DNA of 64,000 nt from Salipiger sp. H15 (GCF_040409955.1 NZ_CP123384.1:2303501-2367500), one strand, 5' to 3'. Shown: positions 28,219 to 38,362, counted from the stretch's first letter. The notes: generated from the letters alone by a model not told the origin. Program-made: numbers and translations.

Positions 28219-28506
28219 TTACTCCTCGTCCACGCCGTATTCACGGTCGAGCTTGTTCATCCGCCAGGCGTAGAAGAAGATCAGCGCCAGGAAGACGATG
28301 ATGCTGCCCTGCTGCGCGAACCAGAAGCCGAGGTCGGACCCGCCGACCTTGATCCCCGAGAGCATCGGGCGCAGCAGGATGCCGAAGCCGAAGCTGCACA
28401 GCGCCCAGATGACCAGGCTGATGTAGATGAGACGCAAGTTGGCCGCCCAGTAGGCCTTGCCGGCCTCCTCGGCGCCATGCGCATGGTGCGTAGATTGATC
28501 CGCCAT
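28219..28506 (-). CDS. DUF4212 small subunit of the Na+/solute symporter
   Basis: A 95-residue protein with two transmembrane helices (RLIYISLVIWALCSFGFGIL and SIIVFLALIFFYAWRM) and the family ending KLDREYGVDEE. DUF4212 proteins are found almost exclusively next to this symporter subfamily and are presumed to be its second subunit. The ribosome site GAGGAGGAG is eight bases upstream of ATG 28506. Confidence 0.93.
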   Translation of the reverse strand: MADQSTHHAHGAEEAGKAYWAANLRLIYISLVIWALCSFGFGILLRPMLSGIKVGGSDLGFWFAQQGSIIVFLALIFFYAWRMNKLDREYGVDEE

Positions 28507-28563
28507 GGCGGCTCCTCCTCCTCTGAAAGACCACCGTTCCTCCTTCGAACGGCCGCCGACGGG

Positions 28564-29247
28564 TCAGCCCGTCGCTTTCTCCACGATCGCGCCGAGCCCG
28601 GCGGCGATCTCCTCGATGGCGCCCATCGCATCGATGCGGCTGAGGGCGCCCTTGCCTTCGTAGTACCCGATGAGCGGGGCGGTCTGGGCGTGGTAGGCCT
28701 CGAGCCGCGACGCCACCGTCTCCGCCTTGTCGTCGGCGCGGCGTTTCATCTCCGTCCCGCCGCATGTGTCGCAGGTGCCGCTCTCCTTCGGCATCTTGAA
28801 CCTGTCGTGGTAACCCTCGCCGCAGGCGGCGCAGGTGTAGCGGCCCGAGATCCGGTCCACCATGGCGGCGTCATCCACCTCGAGGCTGATCGCCGCGTTG
28901 ATCTTCTGCCCGCTCTCGGCGAGCAGCGTGTCGAGCGCCTCGGCCTGCACCGTGGTGCGCGGGAAGCCGTCGAGGATCACCCCGCGCGCGCAGTCGGGCT
29001 CGGCGATCCGGTCGCGCAGGATCGCGATGACGATCTCGTCGCTGACCAGCTGGCCGGCCTCCATCACCGCCTTCGCGGCCTTGCCGGCCTCGGTGCCCTG
29101 GGCCACGGCGGCGCGCAGCAGGTCGCCGGTGGACAGCTGCACGAGGCCGAACGTCTCCTCGAGCTTGCGGGCCTGGGTGCCTTTCCCGGCCCCCGGAGGG
29201 CCGAGAAGGATCAGCACGGGGGCGCGGGTCACGGTTGTCGCATCCAT
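28564..29247 (-). CDS. adk: adenylate kinase
   Basis: A 227-residue enzyme: ATP + AMP = 2 ADP. Walker A GPPGAGKGTQ is at residues ~16-25; LDGFPRT and the lid follow. The lid has four cysteines (CAACGEGYH ... CDTCGG), a zinc-stabilised long form. It lies five bases after acsA. Acetyl-CoA synthetase releases AMP, so co-production of adenylate kinase fits AMP recycling during acetate growth. Rhodobacterales usually carry their housekeeping adk in the ribosomal-protein cluster, so this may be a second, pathway-dedicated copy; that cannot be checked within the window. Confidence 0.93.
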   Translation of the reverse strand: MDATTVTRAPVLILLGPPGAGKGTQARKLEETFGLVQLSTGDLLRAAVAQGTEAGKAAKAVMEAGQLVSDEIVIAILRDRIAEPDCARGVILDGFPRTTVQAEALDTLLAESGQKINAAISLEVDDAAMVDRISGRYTCAACGEGYHDRFKMPKESGTCDTCGGTEMKRRADDKAETVASRLEAYHAQTAPLIGYYEGKGALSRIDAMGAIEEIAAGLGAIVEKATG

Positions 29248-29252
29248 CTCGC

Positions 29253-31223
<1,971 letters not shown>

Positions 31224-31319
31224 GATGTCCTCCCTGGGTCTCCCGGATCTGCCCCCCGGGGCGCGATCCTTGAAAGCTCTGTTTTCTCCGAAGTCGCACG
31301 GCGACCATGTCCATCCCTG

Positions 31320-31445
31320 GATTGATCATACCCCAGATCGCAAAGATTTAAATAAGCTACGGTAAACTAAGATTTTATTTGTAAAACATTTGCCCCGCAC
31401 TGCAGCATTTTGTAAATAACTTTGCTTACGTAACGGAAATGCGAT
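31320..31445 (-). promoter_or_regulatory. acsA promoter/regulatory region
   Basis: A sharply AT-rich block, unlike all surroundings, about 100-220 bases upstream of acsA. It contains several TTTGC-type half sites: GCAAAGATT near 31339, ACATTTGCCC near 31388 and AACTTTGCTT near 31420, plus TTGTAAAACA and TTGTAAATAA. Repeated half sites suit an activator such as the short-chain acyl-CoA regulators (RamB/ScfR type) or a two-component acetate regulator. The identity is inference. The rest of the gap to 31844 has no credible gene. Confidence 0.4.
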
Positions 31446-31663
31446 GCATTCCAAAGTCCTGAGCCCCGTGGAAACCACCCCTGCCGCGGGGTGGTCCGGG
31501 CTCATCCGGTCCGGGGGGTGGGTGCGACGGATTGATGCAGTATGCGCGGGCATACCGCCTCCGGGCCCGCTGCGGGCCGTCGGAGCCAGGCCTCGGCGAC
31601 TCGGTTGCACCCCGCCGCAAAGGCCTTTGCAAGGGCCTGAAGATCGCGGCAGTTTGACCGCGC

Positions 31664-31688
31664 GGAACCTTTTTCCACATCGCGTGTT
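31664..31688 (+). promoter_or_regulatory. EcfG-type promoter upstream of the PLDc_N and DUF1328 genes
   Basis: GGAAC (31664-31668), 16 bases, TGTT (31685-31688): one change from the CGTT consensus, with the same spacing as the phyR promoter. It points to the two small membrane protein genes at 31845 and 32065, with a leader of ~150 bases. Confidence 0.5.
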
Positions 31689-31844
31689 CTTGACATGAGA
31701 CGGAACGGCGAGGCGCGGCGCGCGGAACCGGACCTGACATCATCAAACTGGACGGATCGCGCGGGAGCCTTCCCGCGGCGCCGGCGGTCCTTGCCGCCGC
31801 GCCGGGAAGATGCGCCTTCCGACCGCCACCAAGGAGAGTTCGCC

Positions 31845-32033
31845 ATGGAATTTGCAGGGATCGGGGGATTCATCGTCCTCGTGCTCGACATCTGGGCCAT
31901 CGTCTCGGTGCTCGGCTCGGGCGCCAGCACCGGGTCCAAGGTGCTCTGGACGCTGCTCATCATCGTGCTGCCGGTGCTGGGCTTCATCATCTGGCTGATC
32001 GCCGGGCCGAAATCGTCCCGCGCCACCATCTGA
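31845..32033 (+). CDS. PLDc_N-domain small membrane protein
   Basis: A 62-residue protein of two transmembrane helices ([17 protein letters not shown] and [22 protein letters not shown]). The motif [17 protein letters not shown] is the phospholipase-D-nuclease N-terminal (PLDc_N) membrane domain, here without any nuclease. Ribosome site AAGGAGAG before ATG 31845; in-frame upstream ATGs lack one. Likely in one transcript with the DUF1328 gene 31 bases downstream and under stress-sigma control. Function unknown, presumably envelope stress. Confidence 0.85.
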   Translation: MEFAGIGGFIVLVLDIWAIVSVLGSGASTGSKVLWTLLIIVLPVLGFIIWLIAGPKSSRATI

Positions 32034-32064
32034 CCTGAAAGTTGCATTCTTAGGAGGAACGACA

Positions 32065-32229
32065 ATGCTTTACTGGGCACTTCTGTTTTTCGTCGTGGCC
32101 ATCGTGGCCGCCATCTTCGGCTTCGGCGGCATCGCGTCCGCCTCGGCAGGCATCGCGCAGGTGCTGTTCTTCATCTTCCTGGTGCTGTTCGTGGTGACGC
32201 TCATCATGCGGTTCGTCCGCAAGGTCTGA
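32065..32229 (+). CDS. DUF1328 (YtjA-like) small membrane protein
   Basis: A 54-residue protein, [20 protein letters not shown] through FVRKV, with two hydrophobic helices separated by the [12 protein letters not shown] turn that is the hallmark of DUF1328. The ribosome site TAGGAGGA is eight bases upstream. These proteins are common in proteobacteria and frequently stress-induced; the molecular role is unknown. Its place beside phyR and behind an EcfG promoter fits that. Confidence 0.88.
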   Translation: MLYWALLFFVVAIVAAIFGFGGIASASAGIAQVLFFIFLVLFVVTLIMRFVRKV

Positions 32230-32325
32230 GCCGGGTCCGCCACGGGGGGGCGGCCCGCCGGGCCGCTCCGCCGCGGTATCTCAGACAGGACCCCGGGTGT
32301 ACATGTTAACGAGTTGACCAAATTG

Positions 32326-32354
32326 GAAAACCCCGCCGGATCGGCGGGGTTTTC
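32326..32354. terminator. bidirectional terminator between DUF1328 and phyR
   Basis: GAAAACCCCGCCG pairs perfectly with CGGCGGGGTTTTC over a three-base loop. The T-run on each side serves both the rightward small-protein transcript and leftward phyR (stop at 32406). Confidence 0.88.
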
Positions 32355-32405
32355 TCTGGACGGTCAGGGATTTTGCAGAACGCGGGCGCTCAGGCCCCGA
32401 GCGTC

Positions 32406-33206
32406 TCAGGCCTTGAGCGTCTCGGTCGAGGAGAAGAACATCGCCTGGCTCACCGCCGAGCGGACCTGCTCCTCGGAATAGGGCTTCGAGATCAGGAAGG
32501 CCGGCTCCGGGCGCTCGCCGGTCAGCAGCCGCTCGGGGAAGGCGGTGATGAAGATCACCGGCCGGTCGCCGAGGGCGCCGAGGATGTCGTTGACCGCGTC
32601 GATGCCCGAGGAATTGTCGGCAAGCTGGATGTCGGCCAGCACGAGGTCCGGGGTTTCCTTGTTGGCCAGATCGACGGCGCCGGCGCGGGTGCGGGCCACG
32701 CCGGTCACCCGGTGGCCCAGATCGGCGACGATGCTCTCGAGGTCCATGGCGATGATCGCCTCGTCCTCGATGATGAGCACGCGGCCGGTGACCGCATCGG
32801 CCATCTCGCGGCGGGCGAGGGAGACGAGCTGCTCGGCCTCGGTTTCGGAGATCTGCATGATCTCGGCCACCTCGGAGAGCGAGAATTCCTCGATCGTGTG
32901 GAGGAGAAGCGCTTCGCGGCTGTTGGCGGTGAGGCTTGAGAGCCGGGCCTGCGCCTTGGCGCGGGGGCCTTCGTCCTCTTCGGTGACCGGCGCGCCGGTG
33001 CTGGCCCAGATGCCGTGGAAGACGTGGAACAGGCCCACCTTGGGCGAGCTGGCCCCGGTGAGACCGCCACGGTCGGCGAGGATCGCTTCGAGGGTCGCCG
33101 CCGCGTAGTTGTCGCCCGATGTCTGACTGCCTGTCAGCGCGCGCGCGTAACGGCGAAGGTAGGGAAGGACTGCGCCAATGGTCTGGCCCAAATCACCCTG
33201 TGTCAT
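32406..33206 (-). CDS. phyR: PhyR, anti-anti-sigma response regulator of the general stress response
   Basis: A 266-residue protein. Residues 1-~125 mimic an ECF sigma factor (sigma2-like LGQTIGAVLPYLRRYARAL, sigma4-like EFSLSEVAEIMQISETEAEQL). Residues ~140-262 form a receiver domain with the phospho-acceptor Asp in PDLVLADIQLADNSSG and the conserved Lys in FLISKPY. When phosphorylated, PhyR binds NepR and frees EcfG. Start ATG 33206 with AAAGGACG; the 24-residue upstream extension would cover the EcfG promoter and is rejected. Divergent from nepR-ecfG. Confidence 0.95.
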   Translation of the reverse strand: MTQGDLGQTIGAVLPYLRRYARALTGSQTSGDNYAAATLEAILADRGGLTGASSPKVGLFHVFHGIWASTGAPVTEEDEGPRAKAQARLSSLTANSREALLLHTIEEFSLSEVAEIMQISETEAEQLVSLARREMADAVTGRVLIIEDEAIIAMDLESIVADLGHRVTGVARTRAGAVDLANKETPDLVLADIQLADNSSGIDAVNDILGALGDRPVIFITAFPERLLTGERPEPAFLISKPYSEEQVRSAVSQAMFFSSTETLKA

Positions 33207-33241
33207 GAATACGTCCTTTTTTTCGCTTTTCTCGGGAACCA

Positions 33242-33266
33242 AACGCGGCACCTCGGCATTGGTTCC
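33242..33266 (-). promoter_or_regulatory. EcfG promoter of phyR, inside a shared divergent palindrome
   Basis: Leftward, GGAAC (33266-33262), 16 bases, CGTT (33245-33242): exact consensus, putting the start of transcription about 30 bases before the phyR ATG. The site is part of an inverted repeat, GGGAACCAA (33234-33242) and TTGGTTCCC (33259-33267). Rightward the same palindrome gives GGAAC-N17-CATT, a poorer match that could serve nepR-ecfG. This is the positive feedback expected of the system. Confidence 0.75.
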
Positions 33267-33328
33267 CCGATGCGACAAAGATAGATGCAGAATTTACGCA
33301 CTGCAAAGGCAAGGATCTACTGGCAGCA

Positions 33329-33511
33329 ATGGTACAATCGCGGCGGAATTCAAAAGAGTCAGAAGCCATCGACGAGAACCTTCGGCGTGTCTACCAGGAC
33401 ATGCTCGAAGAACAGGTTCCCGACCGCTTCCTCGACCTGATCGCGCAGCTGCGCGCCCAGGACGAGCAGGGCAGTGCAGGCGGAGACGACAAGGGCGGGG
33501 CAGGTGCATGA
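33329..33511 (+). CDS. nepR: NepR anti-sigma factor
   Basis: A 60-residue protein with the two amphipathic helices of NepR (IDENLRRVYQDMLEEQVPDR then FLDLIAQL) and a glycine/acid-rich tail. It sequesters EcfG until phosphorylated PhyR displaces it. Its stop overlaps the ecfG start (ATGA), ensuring balanced anti-sigma and sigma. The ribosome site is weak (AAGGCAAGGA, somewhat far). Confidence 0.95.
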   Translation: MVQSRRNSKESEAIDENLRRVYQDMLEEQVPDRFLDLIAQLRAQDEQGSAGGDDKGGAGA

Positions 33512-34068
33512 GTTCCGATCCCCGTGACGAGATCGTCACCCATCTTCCCGCCCTGCGGGCCTTTGCCTTCTCGCTGACGCGCAATTTCGCGCTGGCCGAC
33601 GACATGGTTCAGGACACGCTCGTCAAGGCCTGGACCAAGATCAACACGTTCGAGCAGGGCACCAACATGCGCGCCTGGCTCTTCACCATCCTGCGCAACA
33701 CCTATTACTCGAACCGCCGCAAGGCCGGGCGCGAGGTGTCCGACGCCGAGGGCGTGTTCACCGAGAGCCTGTCGGAGAAGCCGGCGCATGACGGCCGGTT
33801 GCAGATGAACGACTTCCGCCGGGCCTTCGTGCAGTTGACCGACGAACAGCGCGAGGCGCTGATCCTCGTCGGCGCGCAGGGCTTCTCCTACGAGGAGGCG
33901 GCCGAGACCTGCGGCGTCGCGGTGGGCACGATCAAGAGCCGGGTCAACCGGGCCCGCGCGCGGCTTGTCGAGCTTCTCGAGCTCGACGAGGATGACAAGC
34001 TCGAGATGACCGACCAGGCCACCATGGCGGTGGTGACGGGCGCGCGTCCGAGCGGCGCGCTGGGGTAG
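33508..34068 (+). CDS. ecfG: EcfG-family general stress sigma factor
   Basis: A 186-residue extracytoplasmic-function-type sigma factor: sigma2 (AFSLTRNFALADDMVQDTLV, TNMRAWLFTILRN) and sigma4 (LILVGAQGFSYEEAAETCGV, GTIKSRVNRAR). It directs RNA polymerase to GGAAC-N16/17-CGTT promoters, several of which are recognisable in this window. Translationally coupled to nepR. The longer in-frame opening upstream is noise over nepR. Confidence 0.95.
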   Translation: MSSDPRDEIVTHLPALRAFAFSLTRNFALADDMVQDTLVKAWTKINTFEQGTNMRAWLFTILRNTYYSNRRKAGREVSDAEGVFTESLSEKPAHDGRLQMNDFRRAFVQLTDEQREALILVGAQGFSYEEAAETCGVAVGTIKSRVNRARARLVELLELDEDDKLEMTDQATMAVVTGARPSGALG

Positions 34069-34091
34069 GGCCGGCACGGCCGAAGAGACGT

Positions 34092-34111
34092 CGGCGCCCC
34101 TCGGGGCGCCG
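34092..34111 (+). other. strong stem-loop between ecfG and the sensor kinase
   Basis: CGGCGCCCC and GGGGCGCCG form a perfect nine-base stem over a two-base loop, 23 bases after ecfG and 71 before the kinase start. There is no T-run, so it may stabilise the nepR-ecfG mRNA or partly attenuate the kinase operon. Confidence 0.4.
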
Positions 34112-34182
34112 TGAAGGAGCCGGGACACGGCAGGGCGCGGACCCTGCCGGTCCGGTGGGCGGGCAGAGCGGATAGAGGTGTC

Positions 34183-35973
34183 ATGAAACCAGTCGCAGGC
34201 GTTTGGCGGCACAGGCCGACCGGACTGGCCGCCCGGATCATCCTGTTCCTGTCGCTGGCCCTCGTCCCGATCGGGGTGGTCGCCTATTTCCAGACAAGCA
34301 AGTTGGCGGAGGAAACCCGCCTGCGCTCGCAGCTGAGCCTCGTCGCGCTGACCGAGGCCGCCGCGCTCGGCGAGCGGGAGACGGTGCTGCGCGCGCAGGG
34401 CGGGGCGCAGGCCATCGGCGCGACGCTGGGCCAGAACATCGGCGATCCGCAGACATGCTCCGACCAGCTGGCCGGCTACCTCGGCGCCTCGCCGGGCTAC
34501 AGCTTTGCCGGCATCATGACGCTCGATGGCGACGTCTCCTGCAATTCGCGCGGGGTCGAGATGAACGCGCGCGACTATCCGCGCCTGCTGCACATCGTCG
34601 ACCAGCCCGGCGCGACCGCCTGGCTCAACACCTACGGGCCGATCAGCCAGCGCTCGGTCATCGTGGTGGCGCAACCCTATTTCGTCGGCGGCGAGCTTGC
34701 CGGCCACGTGCTGCTCTCGGTGCCCGCCGTGCTGCTGCCGCGCGGCCATGACGCGCCGGGGCCGAACGATTTCCACGACCTCATCACGATCAACGAGCAG
34801 GGCGAGATCCTGACCTCGCGCACCGACATCGACAAGGTCGCCAGCATCCTGCCCGCCGATCTCGACCTGCAGAGCCTCGTCGGCGCGAAGTCGCAGAGCT
34901 TCGCCGCCCGCAGCGTCGATGGCGAGACCCGCGTCTATGCCGCCGCGCCGCTGGTGCCCGGGATGATCCACGCCGTCGGCATCTGGAGCCGCGAGAACGC
35001 CGAGGCGCAGGCGATCAGCGTCAACGGCCTTGCCTTCGTGGCGGCGGCGCTGCCGTTCTTGATGTGGGCGGCCTCGGTGATCGTCGCCTTCCTCGCGGTG
35101 AACCGGCTGGTGATCCGCCACATCAAGCGCCTGTCGCGGCGGATGCGCGCCTTTGCCCTGTCGCGCCGGGTTCCGGCGCTGCGCGACGAGGCGATGCCGG
35201 CGGAACTGGCGGACATGGAGGACGATTTCCTCGACATGGCCGACGCGATCCTGCGCGACGAGGCGCAGCAGGAGAACGCGCTGCGCGAGAAGACCATCCT
35301 GCTGAAGGAGGTCCACCACCGGGTGAAGAACAACCTCCAGCTGATCTCCTCGATCATGAACATGCAGATCCGCCAGTCGCGCAGCGACGAGACCCGCGCC
35401 ATCCTGCAGCGCCTGCAGGACCGGGTGCGCAGCCTCGCCACGATCCACCGAAACCTCTACCAGACCGAGGACCTCGGCCACGTCAACGCCGGGCACCTGC
35501 TGAAGGACCTCGTCGGGCAGATGGAACAGATGTCCGAGGTGAGCGGGCGGCGGGTCAACCTGACCATCGCCGCCGACGACATCGAGGCGGTGCCCGACCA
35601 GGCGGTGCCGCTGTCGCTGCTCACCGCCGAGGCGATGACCAACGCGATGAAATACGCGGGGCCCGGGCCCGACGGGGTGACCCGGGTCTCGATCCGCCTC
35701 GCGCGCCTGCCGGGCGGCCGCGCCGAGCTCGAGGTGATCAACTCGGCCCGCAACCAGGACGCGCCCGAGGCCTCGCCCGAGCAGCGCCAGCCCGGAGAGA
35801 TCGCCGGGCTCGGCTCCAAGCTCATGCAGGCCTTCGCCACCCAGCTCGGCGGCCCGCTCGAGCAGGGCTGGACCGAGAACGGCGACTACCGCGTCAGCAT
35901 CAGCTTCGCGCTGGTCGAGTTCACCCCCGACCCGACGATCCCGCAGGGCATGCCGAATGTCCCGGACTTCTGA
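34183..35973 (+). CDS. HisKA_2/HWE-type membrane sensor histidine kinase, probable PhyR kinase
   Basis: A 596-residue sensor. Transmembrane helices at ~17-36 and ~288-312 bracket a ~250-residue periplasmic domain with a PAS/dCache-like look (GYSFAGIMTLDGDVSC ... GELAGHVLLSVPA). A HAMP-like segment follows, then the HisKA_2 box VHHRVKNNLQLISSIM (phospho-His in VHHR) and an HATPase_c domain with N-box LTAEAMTNAMKYA and a GLGSKLM motif. PhyR kinases are of this class and normally adjoin phyR-nepR-ecfG. Start ATG 34183 after AGAGGTG. The amidoligase gene begins 17 bases before its stop. Confidence 0.93.
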   Translation: MKPVAGVWRHRPTGLAARIILFLSLALVPIGVVAYFQTSKLAEETRLRSQLSLVALTEAAALGERETVLRAQGGAQAIGATLGQNIGDPQTCSDQLAGYLGASPGYSFAGIMTLDGDVSCNSRGVEMNARDYPRLLHIVDQPGATAWLNTYGPISQRSVIVVAQPYFVGGELAGHVLLSVPAVLLPRGHDAPGPNDFHDLITINEQGEILTSRTDIDKVASILPADLDLQSLVGAKSQSFAARSVDGETRVYAAAPLVPGMIHAVGIWSRENAEAQAISVNGLAFVAAALPFLMWAASVIVAFLAVNRLVIRHIKRLSRRMRAFALSRRVPALRDEAMPAELADMEDDFLDMADAILRDEAQQENALREKTILLKEVHHRVKNNLQLISSIMNMQIRQSRSDETRAILQRLQDRVRSLATIHRNLYQTEDLGHVNAGHLLKDLVGQMEQMSEVSGRRVNLTIAADDIEAVPDQAVPLSLLTAEAMTNAMKYAGPGPDGVTRVSIRLARLPGGRAELEVINSARNQDAPEASPEQRQPGEIAGLGSKLMQAFATQLGGPLEQGWTENGDYRVSISFALVEFTPDPTIPQGMPNVPDF

Positions 35974-36934
35974 CCTCGCCAGCCCGCTGCCCCTGCCGCG
36001 CCCCGACACCGCCGAGGGCAGGCCGCGCCGCGTCGGGGTCGAGCTCGAATTCTCCGGCCTCACCGAGGCGCAGGTCGCACGCATCCTCGTGCGCCAGCTT
36101 GGCGGCTCCGCCCGCGAGGAGCGGCGCGGGCACTGGAAGGTCTCGGGCGGCGGCATGGGGGCCTTCGAGGTCTACCTCGACAGCCGCCCGCTCGAACGGC
36201 TCGAGCATGACGGGGTCGGCGGGCAGATCCGCGACCTTGCCCGCGCCGTGGTGCCGGTCGAGATCGTCTCGGACCCGCTCGAGGTCGCGCAGATCGCCGA
36301 GTTCGACCGCGCCATCGTCGCGCTGCGCGAGGCCGGGGCCGAGGGCACCGGCTCGGGCGTGCTTTCCGCCTTCGGCCTGCATTTCAACCCCGAGGTCGTC
36401 TCGACCGCCTATGCGGACGTGATGCCCGTGGTGACCGCCCATGCGCTGCTCGAGGATTACCTCAAGCGCATCGCCGGCACCGATTTTACCCGCCGCGTGA
36501 TGACCTGGGTCGCCCCCTATCCGCGCGCGCTGGTCGACCGGCTGGCGGCCGAGGACCCGCCCGCCACGATGACCGAGCTCATCGACACCTATCTTTCGCT
36601 GGCGCCGTCGCGCAACCACGGGCTCGACATGCTCTGCCTCTTCGCGCTGATCGACGAGCCGCGCGTGGCGGCGGCGGTGGACATGGAGCTGGTCTCGCCC
36701 CGGCCGACCTTCCACTGGCGCCTGCCCGATTGCCGCATCGACGAGCCCGGCTGGACGCTGGCGCAGGAATGGAACCGCTGGGTGCTGGTCGAGACGGTGG
36801 CGGCGGACGAGGCGCTGCTGCAGAGCCTCTGTGCCGCCTGGCGCGACCACCGCGAGTCGCTCACCTCGATCCGCATGGACTGGTCGTTCCGGGTTGAGCA
36901 CCTGCTGCAGGGGGCGGGCCTGTGCGACCCCTGA
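35957..36934 (+). CDS. amidoligase-family (COOH-NH2 ligase, glutamine-synthetase-like fold) enzyme
   Basis: A 325-residue protein. The opening RVGVELEFSGL is the characteristic amidoligase strand with metal-binding glutamates, and ALGxHFNPE-like SAFGLHFNPEVV is a second conserved site; NHGLDMLCLFAL and the terminal helices also fit. Family members are predicted (Iyer, Aravind and colleagues) to join an amine to a carboxylate using ATP, making peptides or polyamine adducts. The substrate here is unknown. It overlaps the kinase stop by 17 bases and the next gene by 13, so the three are one translationally coupled unit. Confidence 0.85.
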   Translation: MSRTSDLASPLPLPRPDTAEGRPRRVGVELEFSGLTEAQVARILVRQLGGSAREERRGHWKVSGGGMGAFEVYLDSRPLERLEHDGVGGQIRDLARAVVPVEIVSDPLEVAQIAEFDRAIVALREAGAEGTGSGVLSAFGLHFNPEVVSTAYADVMPVVTAHALLEDYLKRIAGTDFTRRVMTWVAPYPRALVDRLAAEDPPATMTELIDTYLSLAPSRNHGLDMLCLFALIDEPRVAAAVDMELVSPRPTFHWRLPDCRIDEPGWTLAQEWNRWVLVETVAADEALLQSLCAAWRDHRESLTSIRMDWSFRVEHLLQGAGLCDP

Positions 36935-37653
36935 TCGGCGTGACCGTGTCGCGCCGTTCGGGCTGGCGCGTCTTTCCCTTCATGGCCTTCGCCGTCTGGC
37001 TGGCCGGGGGCAGGGCGCTGCGCTGGCAGACCGGACGGCGCGAGGTCGATCTCGACGCGGTGCACGGCGTGGTCATCGGCGGCGGCGACGACATCCAGCC
37101 GGCGCTCTACGGCGGCGAGCTGACCCTTGACGTGCGGCTCGATCCCGCCCGCGACGCGCTCGAGCAGCGGGTGCTGCGCGGCGCCTTCGCGCGCAACCTG
37201 CCGATCCTCGGCATCTGCCGCGGCGCGCAGATGCTCAACGTGGTGCTGGGTGGGTCCCTCCACGGCGACGCCTACGCGGTGCACCCCTCGCGCCGTTTCC
37301 GCACCGTGCTGCCGCGCAAGAAGGTCGACGTGATCGCGGGGACGCTGCTCTCGCACACGGCGCGCGCGCCCTGCCTCAGGGTCAACGCGCTGCATTCGCA
37401 GGCGGTAGACCGGGTGGGCGAGGGGCTGCGCGTGGCCGGACGCGACGATGGCGGCATGGTGCAGGCGGTCGAGCGGCTGAGTGATCCTTTCGCCCTTGGC
37501 GTGCAGTGGCACCCCGAGTACCTCGTCTACCGCCGCGCCCACCGCCAGCTCTTCCGCGCGCTGGTGGCCGCCGCGCGAGCTAGGCGCGACGCCAGCTGCC
37601 AGCTCGACGCCGCCGAGGCAGAGGCCGCGCTCGGGCCTTTTGCTGACCGCTAG
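36922..37653 (+). CDS. class I glutamine-amidotransferase-like hydrolase (peptidase C26, gamma-glutamyl-GABA hydrolase type)
   Basis: A 243-residue protein starting at GTG 36922. Nucleophile elbow GICRGAQMLNV (Cys), VIGGGDDIQPALYGG oxyanion motif, and QWHPEYL supplying catalytic His-Glu. This is the PuuD-like fold that cleaves gamma-glutamyl amides. Paired with an amidoligase, it could either supply ammonia or remove a gamma-glutamyl group from the ligase product. It ends 13 bases from the convergent PRC-barrel gene. Confidence 0.88.
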   Translation: MRPLIGVTVSRRSGWRVFPFMAFAVWLAGGRALRWQTGRREVDLDAVHGVVIGGGDDIQPALYGGELTLDVRLDPARDALEQRVLRGAFARNLPILGICRGAQMLNVVLGGSLHGDAYAVHPSRRFRTVLPRKKVDVIAGTLLSHTARAPCLRVNALHSQAVDRVGEGLRVAGRDDGGMVQAVERLSDPFALGVQWHPEYLVYRRAHRQLFRALVAAARARRDASCQLDAAEAEAALGPFADR

Positions 37654-37665
37654 GGCCGGCCCGGA

Positions 37666-38331
37666 TCAGGCGGCAACCATGTCCGCCACCCGCGGCGCGG
37701 CCTCGATCTGCGCCAGCGAGAGGTCCATCACGATATGCCCGCCATGGGCGTGATCGGCGTGGGTCTGCATCTCGAAGAGCGGCACCACCCGCCGCTCGTG
37801 GCCGAAGAAGCGGCCATTGTCGACGACGATATGGCTGAGCCGGTCGCGCGCGGCATCGTAGAGCAGGTCGCTGACGCTGCCCGCCTCGCCGTCGCGGGCA
37901 AAGACCGGCTTGCCGATCCAGTCGGCAAGGCTCTCGTAGCGCTCGAGCGCCGCCTGCCAGCGCGGGTCGGCCTCGGCCTCCGGGGCATCGGCGAGCGGCA
38001 GCGGCGCGTGCGGCGAGCCGAAGGGGCCGACCACCAGCGGCGGCATGGTCGCCATCAGCGCCAGCATGTCCTCGCGCCCGCCCTGCATGTGCGGCGCGCG
38101 CTGCAGTTCGTCCTCGCTGACGTGCAGCGGCAGGCTGCGCTCCCCCGCCTCGGGCAGGCCGAGCGACGAGGCGGCGACCAGCAACCGCTCGGCGGCGGCA
38201 AAGCCGGCGGGGGCGACGATGGCCCAGGCCAGTTTCCGCCCGTCCGGATCGAAGAGCAGGTCCTGCAGGACAAAGTCCCTCTCGCCCCCGGTGAGCCGCC
38301 AGGTGAGAAGGTCCGAGAGCGAGATGAGCAT
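37666..38331 (-). CDS. PRC-barrel domain protein, probably stress-induced
   Basis: A 221-residue soluble protein with two PRC-barrel-like halves: residues ~3-75 (DLLTWRLTGGERDFVLQDLLF ... AWAIVAPAG) and ~140-200 (WIGKPVFARDGEAGSVSDLL ... LSHIVVDNGRFFGHERRVVPL). PRC barrels are small beta-barrels found in ribosome maturation and photosynthetic reaction-centre H subunits, and often in stress proteins. Start ATG 38331 with AAAGGCGG. An EcfG-like site 32 bases upstream on the same strand suggests membership of the stress regulon. Confidence 0.85.
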   Translation of the reverse strand: MLISLSDLLTWRLTGGERDFVLQDLLFDPDGRKLAWAIVAPAGFAAAERLLVAASSLGLPEAGERSLPLHVSEDELQRAPHMQGGREDMLALMATMPPLVVGPFGSPHAPLPLADAPEAEADPRWQAALERYESLADWIGKPVFARDGEAGSVSDLLYDAARDRLSHIVVDNGRFFGHERRVVPLFEMQTHADHAHGGHIVMDLSLAQIEAAPRVADMVAA

Positions 38332-38362
38332 GATGCCGCCTTTCCTCTGCTTGCCCGAGATT

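Noticed and set aside
33234..33260. Exact EcfG promoter for nepR-ecfG on the plus strand
   Set aside because: The rightward half of the palindrome gives GGAAC-N17-CATT, with a mismatch in the -10; kept only as a possibility in the phyR promoter entry.
33329..34068. A 296-codon frame joining the phyR upstream region, nepR and ecfG
   Set aside because: The part before 33508 is out of frame with nepR and lacks sigma-factor features; NepR and EcfG read normally with an ATGA overlap.
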